From the NCBI GenBank assembly GCA_903872505.1, contig CAIQKV010000096.1, forward strand, positions 1 to 64,000: a stretch of DNA of 64,000 bases, read 5' to 3'. The translations under genes and the position numbers were made by a program. Each line of letters opens with the position of its first letter. The stretch's first letter is position 1. This DNA is from an uncultured Opitutia bacterium. Its GTDB lineage: Bacteria > Verrucomicrobiota > Verrucomicrobiia > Opitutales > Opitutaceae. Below, piece after piece: positions 33,508-42,773 of the stretch. A model generated the notes under the pieces. The model searched no databases. It was not told the origin of the DNA and saw nothing but the letters and a program-made list of their open reading frames with translations.

Positions 33508-34488
33508 ATGAATCCTTTCACTCCGGCCCAGCACCGTCAGGCGATCTGGATGCTGCTGCTCGCCAACCTGCTCTGGGGCGTGAGCTTCCCGCTGATCAAG
33601 TCGCTGGCGCTGCTGCAGGCGCAGCTGGTGCCCGGGAGCGGCACCTGGTTCATCACCGCGACGACGCTGTTGCCGCGGTTCACTCTCGGCGCCGTGGTGC
33701 TGGCCGGGCTAAGCCGCGGGGTGCTGCGCACGCTGACGCGGAGCGAGTGGCGGCAGGGGCTCGGGCTCGGGCTGCTGGCGGTCGGCGGCATGGCGTTCCA
33801 GAACGACGGTATCCAGTTCATCTCCGCGTCCACGTCGGCGTTTCTCACGCAATTTTATGCGATCCTGATCCCGGTCTACCTCGCGCTCCGCTACCGGAAG
33901 GCCCCGCCGTGGACCGTCTGGGCGGGCTGCGGACTCGTGCTGGCCGGGGGCGCCGTGCTGGCGCGGCTCGACTGGCGCGATGTGCGGCTCGGGCGCGGCG
34001 AGCTCGAGACGCTGGTGGGCTCGGTGTTTTTCATGGGCCAGATCCTGTGGCTGGAGCGGAAGGAGTTTGCCGGCAACCGCGTGCTGCCGGTGACGCTGAT
34101 CATGTTTGGCGCCGAGGCGGCGGTGGCGGCGGTGCTCATGCTCGGCACGGCCCCGGCGCACGCGGCGATGCTGCCGCTGTGGACCAGCGGGTCCTGGCTG
34201 GGGTTCACGCTGCTGCTCACGGCGCTGTGCACCCTGGGCTCGTTCACGCTCATGAACACCTTCCAGCCGCGCATGACCGCGACGGAGGCCGGCCTGCTGT
34301 ACTGCTCCGAGCCGGTGTTCACGTCGCTGATGGCGCTGTTCCTCCCGGCGTGGTTCGCGGCGTGGGGCGCGTTTCACTATGCGAACGAGACGCTGACCGC
34401 CAACCTGCTGCTCGGCGGCGGGCTGATCACCGCCGCCAACGTACTCGTCCAGCTGGGGCCCGTGCCCCCGGACCCGCTCCGCGCATGA
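33508..34488 (+). CDS. EamA-family permease (first of tandem pair)
   Basis: A 326-residue protein with about ten membrane segments in two EamA halves. It starts with IWMLLLANLLWGVSFPLIKSLALLQAQLVPGSGTWF and has the family feature in the second half, MTATEAGLLYCSEPVFTSLMALFLPAW. EamA proteins are drug/metabolite transporters with varied substrates, none of which can be read here. The ATG at 33508 begins 12 residues before the first helix. The stop overlaps the start of the next EamA gene (ATGA at 34485), so the two are translationally coupled and probably duplicates. Confidence 0.88.
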   Translation: MNPFTPAQHRQAIWMLLLANLLWGVSFPLIKSLALLQAQLVPGSGTWFITATTLLPRFTLGAVVLAGLSRGVLRTLTRSEWRQGLGLGLLAVGGMAFQNDGIQFISASTSAFLTQFYAILIPVYLALRYRKAPPWTVWAGCGLVLAGGAVLARLDWRDVRLGRGELETLVGSVFFMGQILWLERKEFAGNRVLPVTLIMFGAEAAVAAVLMLGTAPAHAAMLPLWTSGSWLGFTLLLTALCTLGSFTLMNTFQPRMTATEAGLLYCSEPVFTSLMALFLPAWFAAWGAFHYANETLTANLLLGGGLITAANVLVQLGPVPPDPLRA

Positions 34489-35459
34489 ACCCCCGCGCCC
34501 GGCACTGGACCGCGTTCGCCGTGCTCGCTGTCTGCACCGTGTTCGGCGGCGGCAGTTTCGTGCTCTCCAAGGCCTCCGTGCTGGTGCAGGCGCCGCTGGC
34601 GGCGGGCGAGAGCTCGTGGTTCATCGCGGCGCACAACCTCGTGCCGCGGTTCGCCCTCGGCGTGCTGTTCCTCGCCGCGATCTACCGCGGCCAGGTGCTG
34701 CGGCTCACGCGGCGGGAGTGGACGCAGAGCGGGTTCATGGCGGTGATGTCGTTCAGCGGCTGCCTGCTGCAGATGGACGGCCTGCAGCGCACGACGGCCG
34801 GGACCACGGCCTTCCTCGGCCAGGCCTACGTGATCTTCATCCCGCTGTGGTGGGCGCTGATCTCGCGCCAGCGTCCCTCGCGGTGGGTGCTGGTGGCGAG
34901 CCTGCTCGTGCTCGCGGGCGCGGCGGTGCTGGCGCAGGTGGACTGGCACACGTTCCGGATCGGCCGCGGCGAGGCGGAGGTCCTCCTGTCCACGGTGTTC
35001 TTTTCCCTGCTGCTGTGCTCGCTCAACTGGCCGGCGTTTGCCTCCAACCGGGCCGAGTGCACGTCGACGGCAATGTTTCTCATCGAGGGCGCGATGTTCG
35101 CGGCGGTGGCGGTGGCGACCTGCCGCGAGCCGGCACACTTGTTCACGCCCTACGCCTCGCCCGGCTGGGTGGCCATGGTGATCGCGACGGCGGTGCTGGG
35201 CACGGCGGGGCCGTTCGTGCTGATCAACCGCTGGCAGCGGTTCATCGCGCCGACGGAAGCCGGGCTGCTCTACAGCTTTGGGCCGGTCGTCGCCGCGCTG
35301 ACGGAGGTCGTGCTGCCGGCGCCGCTCTCGCGCTGGACCGGCATCGCCTACGCCAACCAGCCGCTGACGCCGGTGCTCCTGCTCGGCGGCGCGCTCATCC
35401 TCTCCGCCAACGTGCTGATCCAGCTGCGGCCGGAACCCCCGCCGAAACCCGCCGCGTGA
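34485..35459 (+). CDS. EamA-family permease (second of tandem pair)
   Basis: A 324-residue ten-segment protein. It starts with FAVLAVCTVFGGGSFVLSKASVLVQAPLAAGESSWF and its layout matches the upstream gene: the first helix, the NLVPRFALG motif after it (LLPRFTLG upstream), and the second-half FIAPTEAGLLYSFGPVVAALTE (versus MTATEAGLLYCSEPVFTSLM). This shows the two genes arose by tandem duplication but have diverged well apart. The two proteins may form a heteromeric transporter, as in the SMR/EamA superfamily, or be independent. Starts at the ATGA overlap with 33508-34488. Confidence 0.88.
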   Translation: MNPRARHWTAFAVLAVCTVFGGGSFVLSKASVLVQAPLAAGESSWFIAAHNLVPRFALGVLFLAAIYRGQVLRLTRREWTQSGFMAVMSFSGCLLQMDGLQRTTAGTTAFLGQAYVIFIPLWWALISRQRPSRWVLVASLLVLAGAAVLAQVDWHTFRIGRGEAEVLLSTVFFSLLLCSLNWPAFASNRAECTSTAMFLIEGAMFAAVAVATCREPAHLFTPYASPGWVAMVIATAVLGTAGPFVLINRWQRFIAPTEAGLLYSFGPVVAALTEVVLPAPLSRWTGIAYANQPLTPVLLLGGALILSANVLIQLRPEPPPKPAA

Positions 35460-35478
35460 CGCCTCCGCCCGCGGACGG

Positions 35479-36333
35479 TCAGCCGGCGGCCGGGTGGGGC
35501 TGGCGGATGGAGGCGATCGCGCGCAGCGTGACGGCGCCGAGCACGATCACCCCGCCGACGAGCGCGAGCGGGCCGGGGCGCTCGCCGACGAACAGCAGCA
35601 CCCACACCGGGTTCAGGATCGGCTCGATGACGGGAATGAGCACGGCCTCGAGCGCGGTGACGTGCCGGATGGCCTGCGCGTAGAACCGGTACGAAAACCC
35701 GAGCTGCACCACGCCGAGCACGGCCAGCAGCAGCCAGCCGCGGCCGGGCAGCGCGGGGGCGGTGACCATGAACGGCAGGCCAATCAGGAACGCGAGCAGG
35801 TTGCCGAGGATGATGGACTCGACCGCCGAGGCATCCTTCTGCTTCCGCATCAGGACCGCCATGACGGCGAAACTCACGCCGCTGAGCACGCCGATAAGGT
35901 TGCCGAGCACGCTGACGAGCCGGAGCTCGTTGGCGAAGAACAGCGCCATGCCGCCGAGGGCCGCGGCGGTGGCGAGCCAGTCGGCGCGGGTCGGCTTTTC
36001 GCGGAGCAGCCACGCGCCCAGCAGCGCGACCCAGATCGGCGCGGTGTACTGGAGGAGGATGGCGTTGGCCGCGGTGGTGAGCTTGTTGGCGATGACGAAC
36101 GTGACGGTGCAGGCCGCGTAGGCCACGGCGGCGCCGAGCTGGACCGGCGACCACGTGAACTTCAGCCCGCGGCACGTCGCCAGCAGGAAGAGCGCGGCGA
36201 TGAACCCGCGGCCGCCGGCGACCGCGAGGGCCGGCCATGCCAGGCCCTTGATCAGTACGCCGGCGAGGCTCCACAGCAGCGCGGCGAGCAGCAACTGGCC
36301 GACGGCGCGGGTGTGGGCGGGGTTTTTCACCAC
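35479..36333 (-). CDS. EamA-family permease (third, convergent)
   Basis: A ten-segment protein of about 284 residues, starting QLLLAALLWSLAGVLIKGLAWPALAVAGGRGFIAALFL. Characteristic are ANAILLQYTAPIWVALLGAWLLREKP in the first half and ALEAVLIPVIEPILNPVWVLLFVGERP in the second. It is more like the RhaT/YedA-type EamA than the tandem pair and is convergent with them. Start choice is unclear: TTG 36351, GTG 36333 and GTG 36330 are all in frame, and GTG 36333 was selected as the best compromise. No ATG is available before the first helix. Confidence 0.83.
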   Translation of the reverse strand: MVKNPAHTRAVGQLLLAALLWSLAGVLIKGLAWPALAVAGGRGFIAALFLLATCRGLKFTWSPVQLGAAVAYAACTVTFVIANKLTTAANAILLQYTAPIWVALLGAWLLREKPTRADWLATAAALGGMALFFANELRLVSVLGNLIGVLSGVSFAVMAVLMRKQKDASAVESIILGNLLAFLIGLPFMVTAPALPGRGWLLLAVLGVVQLGFSYRFYAQAIRHVTALEAVLIPVIEPILNPVWVLLFVGERPGPLALVGGVIVLGAVTLRAIASIRQPHPAAG

Positions 36334-36542
36334 CGAAGCGGATGCCCGCAACCTGTCCCGACCGCACGCAGAAAATGGGTGGCCGCCAAGGCCGCCCCGC
36401 GCTCCCGATCACCGGCCAGGCCGATAACGTTGCTCATACCCTGCATTCAGCAGCCTGCCAGTTGGGGCCGGCGCCTGCCGGCGGCTTGCCCCGGCCTGGT
36501 CCACCGATAACCTCAGTGGAACCCGCCGCATGGCGGATACCT

Positions 36543-36884
36543 ATGAAGACCAAACTGATTGCCTCACTTACCGTCGTCCTCGCGCTCGGCGCGACCGCGG
36601 CGCTGGCGGCCACCGCCGGCGAAAACTGGGAGAACCACTGCGCCAAGTGCCACGGCGCGGACGGCAAGGCCCAGACCAAGCTCGGCACGAAGCTGAAGCT
36701 GAAGGATTACTCGAATGCGGCCGCGCTCGCCAAGTTCACCGACGCCGACCTCACCAAGGCCACCGCCGACGGTGTGAAGGAAAACGGCAAGGAGAAGATG
36801 AAGGGCTACAGCGACAAGCTCTCGGCCGACGAGATCGCCGCCCTCGTGAAGCACATCCGCGGGTTCGCCGCCCCGGCGAAGTAA
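36543..36884 (+). CDS. Small exported c-type cytochrome
   Basis: A 113-residue monohaem cytochrome c. A signal peptide (LIASLTVVLALGATAALAA) precedes the haem-binding CAKCH at C33-C36-H37 (NHCAKCHGADGKAQT), and the likely axial methionine is in the EKMKGYSDKL stretch, followed by LSADEIAALVKHIRGF, the class I C-terminal helix. It carries electrons between periplasmic partners that cannot be identified here. It is monocistronic, with a 190-base upstream region and a terminator after the stop. Confidence 0.93.
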   Translation: MKTKLIASLTVVLALGATAALAATAGENWENHCAKCHGADGKAQTKLGTKLKLKDYSNAAALAKFTDADLTKATADGVKENGKEKMKGYSDKLSADEIAALVKHIRGFAAPAK

Positions 36885-36905
36885 GCCGCCATTTTGTTGG
36901 TGTGG

Positions 36906-36957
36906 CCCCGCCGCCCGTCCGCCGCTTGGCGATGCGGGTGGGCGGGGTTTTTGTTTT
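36906..36957 (+). terminator. Intrinsic terminator after the cytochrome c gene
   Basis: CCCCGCC (36906-36912) pairs with GGCGGGG (36941-36947), with further pairing inside (CCCG with CGGG), and TTTTTGTTTT follows. It lies about 20 bases after the cytochrome stop. Confidence 0.8.
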
Positions 36958-37054
36958 CCCCGCGCAGGCGACGAGGCGCGCACCCGCCGCCGGGTGAGGG
37001 GACCCGGGCGGGTCCCTGCACCCGTGCCGTGATCTGACGGCAGCCGGGAATCGA

Positions 37055-39001
37055 TTAGTGGATGGTCAGCTTGCCGCTGGCGTGGGCGCCCTTGGCGGCG
37101 AGGCCGAGCTGGCTCAGCTCGCGGGAGCTGAGCGAGAACGACCCGCCCTCGACCCCCACCGAAAGCACCGCCCCGCGGTTCGCGACCCGGCTGGAGGAGC
37201 CATCGTTGCCGCCACCACCGTCATTGGTGCCGCCGCCGCTCTCGTCCGTGCCGCCGTTGCCGTCGGTGGTGTTGCCATCGTCGGTGCCGCCATTGCCGGT
37301 CTCGGTGCCGCCGCTCGATGGGCCATTTTCCGTCGGACCGTTGGAACCGCCGTTGACCTTATCCGAGTCAATGGGACCGCCGTCGGTGTCGGTGCCGCCG
37401 CCGGAGCCCGGCCCGCCGGGCGACGCGCCGGTGAGCTCGCCGGTCAGGGTGCCGCCGCCCATGGCGCCGCCGATCTTGTCGAAATCAATCGTGCCGCCGT
37501 CACCGTTTTCGTTGCCGCCCCCGGTACCGGTTCCACCCGGGGTCATGCCGGTCAGTTCACCGGTGAGGGTCCCGTCGCTGACTTTGCCACCGAGCTCAGC
37601 CGTGCCGCCGTTGCCGCTGTCGTTGCCACCCCCGGTGCCGGTTCCACCCGGGGTCATGCCGGTGAGCTCACCGGTTCCGTCGCCGACCTTTTCCTTATCG
37701 ATGCCGCCGGTGCCGCTGTCGTTGCCGCTCCCGGTGCCAGTACTACCCGGGGTCATGCCGGTGAGCTCACCGGTGCCGGTCCCGTCGCCGACCTTTTCCT
37801 TGTCGATGCCCCCGGTGCCGTTGTCGCCGCCGGGGTTTGTCCCGCTGCCCGGGCCCTCGGCGTGATCGTGCTCATGCGACGACTTGTCCATGCCGGCCAG
37901 CATGGTGTCGGTCTCCGAATTGGTATGCCCGGCCGACGTCATCTGGTTGGAGGTCGCGCCGCGGGTTGAGCCTTGGGCGACGCCTTCCCGGGTCATGCCG
38001 CTGTGCTCGCCGCTGACGAAGCCCTTGCTGGAGGATTTGCCCTGCAGGCTTGTGCTCCGGCTTGCGGCGGCCGGGGCCGGTGCTTGCTTTCCGGTCGGGT
38101 GGGCGGACTTGGCGCCCTTGGCGGCGGGTTTGGTGGACTTGGCGTTGACGGCGAGCAGACCCCGGAATTCGCCGGTCGCCTTGGCGGCGTCGAACCGGTG
38201 CACTTGCACCTTCCAGGTGTTCGCCGACGTCTTGGTGGCCGTCCCGACGTCGAAGCCGAGCTGGCGCAGCGTGTTCTGGAGCTGGATCTGCGTATCGCGG
38301 TCGGCCGCGGTCACGGCCGGGGTGTGGGCGATGGCCTTGGCGCCACTGGCCGCGGAAGTCTTTGTGCCCACCGGCGCGATGGCCGGCGACGTCGCCGTCT
38401 TCGTCGGAGCTTTCACGAACCCCGGTGCCGGAGCCTTGGCAGATCCCATTGCCGGAGTCTTGGCGGGAGTTCCCGGCGCCGCGAATGCCGGGGCCTTGGC
38501 GGGGGCTGTGGTCACCGTCTTGGTGGGGAACGTGGCGGGCGCCCGAACCGGGGCCGCCGCGGGCGACTTGCCCAAGCTGGGAGCCGGGGCTTTCACCGTC
38601 CCGGCAGCAGGTGCGAGAACAGGTGTGGCAACCATGGCTTTCGCGGGAGCGAGGCCCTTCACCGGAATCGTGGTCGCGGGCTTCGCGGCCGTGGCCGGAT
38701 TCGGGGGTGTGGCCGACTTCCCCGGTGTGGCGGCGGAGGGTTTGGCCGCCAGAGTTGTGGGCATTTTGGTGGCCGGGGTGAGCGTGACCTTGGCTGGGGT
38801 CACCGCCGCGGGTTTGGCGATGGCGGGCGCGGGCGTCTTGGTCGCGGGCTTGGTGGACTTGGGTGGGGTGATTTCACTCTGGCTGTCAGTCGGCGACGCG
38901 ACGTTGCCGGCGTTCGCGGAAGGCAGGGTCGTGGCCGCCAGCATGGCGGACATGATAAATACCGAGGCGAAACGCCCGGGGGAGGGTTGGATCGATTTCA
39001 T
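37055..39001 (-). CDS. Long low-complexity exported protein with Gly/Thr repeats, unknown function
   Basis: A 648-residue protein. A signal peptide (SVFIMSAMLAATTLPSANA, cleavage near residue 31-32) is followed by an Ala/Pro/Lys/Thr-rich segment to residue 230. A compact patch at 231-288 (TAADRDTQIQLQNTLRQLGF, then GEFRGLLAVNA) is the only globular-looking part. Residues 393-535 hold four repeats of about 35 residues with the core ELTGMTPGGTGTGGG. A glycine/aspartate-rich region and a final strand-like tail follow (AVLSVGVEGGSFSLSSRELSQLGLAAKGAH). It looks like a cell-surface or matrix protein; no family is recognised. Confidence 0.78.
   Translation of the reverse strand: MKSIQPSPGRFASVFIMSAMLAATTLPSANAGNVASPTDSQSEITPPKSTKPATKTPAPAIAKPAAVTPAKVTLTPATKMPTTLAAKPSAATPGKSATPPNPATAAKPATTIPVKGLAPAKAMVATPVLAPAAGTVKAPAPSLGKSPAAAPVRAPATFPTKTVTTAPAKAPAFAAPGTPAKTPAMGSAKAPAPGFVKAPTKTATSPAIAPVGTKTSAASGAKAIAHTPAVTAADRDTQIQLQNTLRQLGFDVGTATKTSANTWKVQVHRFDAAKATGEFRGLLAVNAKSTKPAAKGAKSAHPTGKQAPAPAAASRSTSLQGKSSSKGFVSGEHSGMTREGVAQGSTRGATSNQMTSAGHTNSETDTMLAGMDKSSHEHDHAEGPGSGTNPGGDNGTGGIDKEKVGDGTGTGELTGMTPGSTGTGSGNDSGTGGIDKEKVGDGTGELTGMTPGGTGTGGGNDSGNGGTAELGGKVSDGTLTGELTGMTPGGTGTGGGNENGDGGTIDFDKIGGAMGGGTLTGELTGASPGGPGSGGGTDTDGGPIDSDKVNGGSNGPTENGPSSGGTETGNGGTDDGNTTDGNGGTDESGGGTNDGGGGNDGSSSRVANRGAVLSVGVEGGSFSLSSRELSQLGLAAKGAHASGKLTIH
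37394..37825. repeat. Four in-frame repeats encoding ELTGMTPGGTGTGGG units
   Basis: The repeats are about 105-120 bases each. The GGGGTCATGCCGGT / AGCTCACCGG block recurs near 37540, 37650 and 37750 on the plus strand, with a diverged fourth copy near 37420. Units closest to the N-terminus also share IDKEKVGDGTG. Such blocks are prone to unit-number change by slippage or recombination. Confidence 0.85.
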
Positions 39002-39281
39002 GGGGAAACAAGGATCGCGGACCGGCGGGTGTTCGCCGGACGATGCACCTCCGGCCGGCCAATGGGCGGCGGCGGACGACGGCAGGAGTTCATGGGTGGG
39101 GGGCCCGAACAGCGATCCCGAGCACGCTGGGCCAACCCTGGGGCAGAAACGATACCCCATTCCCGCCTGCCGGCAGGTTAAACATATTGTGACGGCCCGT
39201 ATTAGATACCGCCCGTCAGCTTCGACCCGGGTCAACGACCCGCCGCCAACACCAGACGGCAGGCCCCGCCGGGGTCCTTTT

Positions 39282-39530
39282 CTAGCGCGGCGGACACGGT
39301 TCGCTCCGGACCACGCGGACCTTAGAGGCCGGGCGCTTCAGCAGCTTGGCGGCGGGACGAATGGGCCGGCGGACGAGTTCACCGCCGCAATTGGGGCAGA
39401 TGAAGCGGAGCTTCTTCGATGTGCATTCGAGGCAGAACGTGCACTCGAACGTGCAGATGTAGGCGTCCTTTGAATCAGGAGGGAGGTCCCGATTGCAGCA
39501 CTCGCAGTTGGGTCTGAGTTCCAAGGCCAC
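39282..39530 (-). CDS. DUF1272-family zinc-ribbon-like protein
   Basis: An 82-residue protein rich in cysteine. Pairs fit metal binding: CECCNRDLPP near the N-terminus, CTFECTFCLECTSKKLRF, and CPNCGGELVRRPIRP. This is the full DUF1272 pattern; the family is uncharacterised, possibly a zinc-binding regulator. The last 20 residues are a basic tail. Initiation is probably GTG at 39530 (VALELRPNCE), with an in-frame TTG two codons later as an alternative. It is downstream on the same strand of nothing obvious and precedes the 280-base gap before the long repeat protein. Confidence 0.88.
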   Translation of the reverse strand: MALELRPNCECCNRDLPPDSKDAYICTFECTFCLECTSKKLRFICPNCGGELVRRPIRPAAKLLKRPASKVRVVRSEPCPPR

Positions 39531-39580
39531 GGAGATCCAGTGTTTGACGGACGCTACGATCCGCTACGTTTCGCCGGCAA

Positions 39581-41725
39581 TCACGGCCGCTTCAGCGCGT
39601 CGAGCACGGTGCCGGGCGTGAGCAGCTCGGGCAGGAGGATAGGGTCGGTCTTGCCGGGCATCCAGATGAGATTAAATGGCACGGCGCTCCGGTGGTATTT
39701 CGCGAGCTCGGCGGTGATCAGCGGGTCCTGATTGGTCCAGTCGCCGCGCAGCGTGACGATTTTCTGGCCGGCGAAATACCGCAGGACCTCGGTGTTGTGG
39801 AACACGAGCTTCTTGTTCGCCTGGCAGGTGGCGCACCAGCGGGCAGTGAAGTCCACGTAGACGATCCGGCCCTCGGCGCGCAGCTTCGCGACGGCCTCAG
39901 GGCTCCATTTGTCCCAGACGATCTCGGGTGCGCCCGCGGCCTGCGCGGCGGCGCTCTTGGCCGCGGCGTTTTGCGGCCAGCCGAGCCACAGGCCCGCAAC
40001 CGCGAGAATCACCAGGCCGGCGACGCCGAAGCGCGCGCGGCCGGCGGAGGCGCCGGGAGCGTTCCAGCGGCCGTAGACCCACACGCCCATGGCGACGAGC
40101 ACGAGGCCGAACAGCACGTTTTGAAAACTTTCCTCACCCGTCTGCCCGGCGAGCACCCACACGAGGTAGCCGACCGTCGCGTAGAGCGGGAAGGCCATGA
40201 ACTGCTTGAACGTCTCCATCCACGCGCCGGGGCGCGGCAGCACCTTCACCGCGGCGGGAAAGATCGAGAGCAGCAGGTAGGGCAGCGCGAGGCCGAGCGC
40301 GATGGCGGTGAAGATCGCGAATGACTCCGCGGTGGACAGCGCCAGCGCCGCACCGAGCGCGGGGGCGAGGAAGGGCGCCGAGCACGGCGTGGCGACGATG
40401 GTGGCGAGTACGCCGGTGAAGAACGAGCCGGCCAGGCCGGACTTGGTCTGCAGGTGCCCGCCGACGGACGTGGCGCTCAGGCCGAATTCGAACACGCCGC
40501 TCATATTCAGCCCGAATACCAGCATGCCGGCGGCGATCACGAAGACGAACGCGGGCGACTGCAGCTGGAAGCCCCAGCCCAGCTGGCTGCCGCCGGCGCG
40601 CAGCACGGCGAGAACGCCGGCGAGCGTCCAGAACGACAGCAGCACGCCGAGGGCAAACACCAGCCCGTGGGCGATCACCTTGCCGCGCTCGTGGCCGGCC
40701 TGGTTGACGAAGCCGAGGATCTTGATCCCGAGCACCGGGAACACGCACGGCATGAGGTTCAGGATCATCCCGCCGATGAGTGCGAGCAGGAGGGTGCCGC
40801 CGAGTCCGGCGGCCGGCGGGGTGGGGCGCGCGACGGGAGTGGCGGGTGTCGCGGCGGCGGCGCCCGTCGTGAATGGCACCTCGATGCGCAGGCCGCGGAG
40901 CGAGCCGTTGGCGAGCCAGCCGGTTTCAGACGTGAGCACGCCGAGGAGCTTGCCCGGGTCCTTCGGGCCATCCGGCGAGATGGGCAACGTCAGCACGTAA
41001 CTATCCCGGCCATCATGCGTGACGGTTTGCGGCAGCTCGTAGGCCACGAGGTTGTCGTCCGAGAAGAAATGCAAGCCGGTCGGCACGAGGCTGCGCCGCT
41101 CGGCGAAGCCGGGGGTGACGGTGAGCGAGACGTTCTTCGCGTCGCGCGTGGCGGAAACATTCCAGCCGGCATCGGCGCGCGGCAGGCCGGCGACCGTGGT
41201 GCGGAACTTCGCGCCCCACGTGGCATCGGGCGAGGGTGCGGCGGCGGAGACCGGCAGCGAGAGTTTCACGGTGGCCTTGCCGGGCTGGCAGACCTCCTCG
41301 CACATCAGCCATTCCGCGGCGGCCGAGAAATCGACGGTAGTGCCGGGCTTGAGATTGGCGGGCGCGGTGATCGTGACCGGCAGAAACAGTTCACCCTCGT
41401 AGCCATTGCCGATGACGGTCCCGGTGTGGTCCTTCAGCACGACCGGCGCGGGCCACTGGATCTCTCCCGCGGTGAAGCCGGGCGGCAGCTTCCACGCCAG
41501 AGTGGTGGCGAGCCCGGTGCCGGGATTGAGCCAGTAGGTGTGCCAGTGCGGCTCGTGCACGAACCGGAGCGCGACGGTAAAGGGCTTGCCCGGCTGGATG
41601 GAGGCGTCGGCGGCGACCAGCGAGGCCTGCACGTGCGCGCGGGCGGCGGGAAGCAGCACGGCGAGCGCCAGCGCGCAGAGGCTGAAGCCCTTCGACAGGC
41701 TCAGGGTTAAACGGGGCAGCTTCAT
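39581..41725 (-). CDS. Thiol:disulfide interchange protein, DsbD-like
   Basis: A 714-residue protein carrying reductant across the inner membrane. After a signal peptide (LCALALAVLLPAARAH) an N-terminal immunoglobulin-like domain (to about 300) contains MCEEVCQPGKA. The central membrane part has about eight helices with the paired cysteines in MPCVFPVLGIKILGFVNQAG and ATPCSAPFLAPALGAAL. The C-terminal thioredoxin-like domain has WCATC (C631, C634). The N-terminal domain suits the ScsB/DsbD variants with an unusual alpha-domain rather than classical DsbD-alpha. ATG 41725 starts the signal peptide. Partners such as cytochrome c maturation proteins are not seen nearby. Confidence 0.9.
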   Translation of the reverse strand: MKLPRLTLSLSKGFSLCALALAVLLPAARAHVQASLVAADASIQPGKPFTVALRFVHEPHWHTYWLNPGTGLATTLAWKLPPGFTAGEIQWPAPVVLKDHTGTVIGNGYEGELFLPVTITAPANLKPGTTVDFSAAAEWLMCEEVCQPGKATVKLSLPVSAAAPSPDATWGAKFRTTVAGLPRADAGWNVSATRDAKNVSLTVTPGFAERRSLVPTGLHFFSDDNLVAYELPQTVTHDGRDSYVLTLPISPDGPKDPGKLLGVLTSETGWLANGSLRGLRIEVPFTTGAAAATPATPVARPTPPAAGLGGTLLLALIGGMILNLMPCVFPVLGIKILGFVNQAGHERGKVIAHGLVFALGVLLSFWTLAGVLAVLRAGGSQLGWGFQLQSPAFVFVIAAGMLVFGLNMSGVFEFGLSATSVGGHLQTKSGLAGSFFTGVLATIVATPCSAPFLAPALGAALALSTAESFAIFTAIALGLALPYLLLSIFPAAVKVLPRPGAWMETFKQFMAFPLYATVGYLVWVLAGQTGEESFQNVLFGLVLVAMGVWVYGRWNAPGASAGRARFGVAGLVILAVAGLWLGWPQNAAAKSAAAQAAGAPEIVWDKWSPEAVAKLRAEGRIVYVDFTARWCATCQANKKLVFHNTEVLRYFAGQKIVTLRGDWTNQDPLITAELAKYHRSAVPFNLIWMPGKTDPILLPELLTPGTVLDALKRP

Positions 41726-41885
41726 GGGCGAGGTATGGTGAGAGGCGGGGAGGAACGCAAAGATTCCCGTTTCAGCGAAGCAAGCTGCCAGTTGTAACAG
41801 AAATGTGAGGATGCTGGTCGCGATCCGGGGGCAAAGTTGGAACGCGGGGCGGGCCATCGGTTCCCTCCGCCGCCCTGGCGAACCG

Positions 41886-42584
41886 TTACGCTCTCCGGCG
41901 GGTGATGTGGGCGATCAGCAGGGTGTAGAACACCAGCACGAGGTCGAAGAGCGGCAGCTGCAGCGACAGCGGGAGCGCGTAGATCAGGCAGGTGAGGGGC
42001 GCCCAGAGCCCGAAGTTGGCCAGCGCGCTCGGCAGGATGTGCCGCTGGTACCATTGGCCCGCGCGAAAATCGGCGAGCAGCGGCTCCCAGCGAAACCCGA
42101 CGGCCTGCCACCCGTACGCGATCACGGTGACGACGACCGCCCAGAACGGGCAGTAGAGGAACTGGTCGACGAGCACCTTCAGCGCGACGGTGCGCACGTG
42201 GGAGTCGTCGCCGAAGCAGAAGGCGAGGAACCGGTACCAGTATTCCACCTCGATGCCCTTGTAGGCCCAGAACAGGGTGAAAAACAGGCCGCTCATCCAG
42301 GTGTAGCCGGCGCGCGTGTCGGGATGGGACCGCATGTAGATGAACGGCAGCACGCCGCCGCACAGGGACGTCGTCACGATCGAGAACCACAGGCCGGTCC
42401 GGTGGCGCAAGGCCATGACCTCCTCGAACAGCGCGCGCGACGGCGGGTGCCAGTAGTAGGCCAGGACCAGCGCCAGCGCGACGGCCTGCAGGGTCAGGCC
42501 GGGCAGCAGGTGGGCGCGCGCCGCCCGCAGGCCGGCGTGCCAGGGGGCCTCGGGTGGGGCGGATGCAGGGGGAGTCGCGGACAT
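41886..42584 (-). CDS. Multi-pass membrane protein, tentatively Mpv17/PMP22-like
   Basis: A 232-residue protein with about five hydrophobic segments (LTLQAVALALVLAYYW, LWFSIVTTSLCGGVLPFIYM, SGLFFTLFWAYKGIEV, ALKVLVDQFLYCPFWAVVVTV, LPSALANFGLWAPLTCLIYAL). The order of a VDQFxYxPF segment followed by a W-P-x-x-x-x-x-N-F-like helix recalls the Mpv17/PMP22 family of peroxisomal/mitochondrial membrane proteins, for which bacterial homologues are known. The resemblance is a by-eye pattern and not certain. It is upstream of the dsbD-like gene on the same strand, separated by 160 bases. Confidence 0.6.
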   Translation of the reverse strand: MSATPPASAPPEAPWHAGLRAARAHLLPGLTLQAVALALVLAYYWHPPSRALFEEVMALRHRTGLWFSIVTTSLCGGVLPFIYMRSHPDTRAGYTWMSGLFFTLFWAYKGIEVEYWYRFLAFCFGDDSHVRTVALKVLVDQFLYCPFWAVVVTVIAYGWQAVGFRWEPLLADFRAGQWYQRHILPSALANFGLWAPLTCLIYALPLSLQLPLFDLVLVFYTLLIAHITRRRA

Positions 42585-42773
42585 GAACCCGGCAGCGTGG
42601 GGGTTGCCGGCGTGGCGCGCCAGCGTGTTTTGGCGGGAATACTGCGCATCCCGCCGTGGCGCGGGTCTCCTGACCCGTGAATGGATTTCAGACCTGGGTC
42701 AGGAGCCCCAGGCCACGTACTCCGCCTGCAATCTCATTGCCGGGACCGGGCCGGCGCGCACACTCCGCCCTCC

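Noticed and set aside
39223..39236. TCGAC-CCGG-GTCAA, one base from a perfect Dnr-type site, in the gap before the long repeat protein
   Set aside because: No -10-like hexamer at 32 bp on either side and far from the ATG of the minus-strand gene at 39001, so no support for regulation.
42600..42770. Small inverted repeats (GGCGGGA...TCCCGCC, CCTGGG...CCCAGG) between the Mpv17-like and PhyH genes
   Set aside because: Arms are short, G+C-rich and without T-runs; such pairs are common by chance at this composition.
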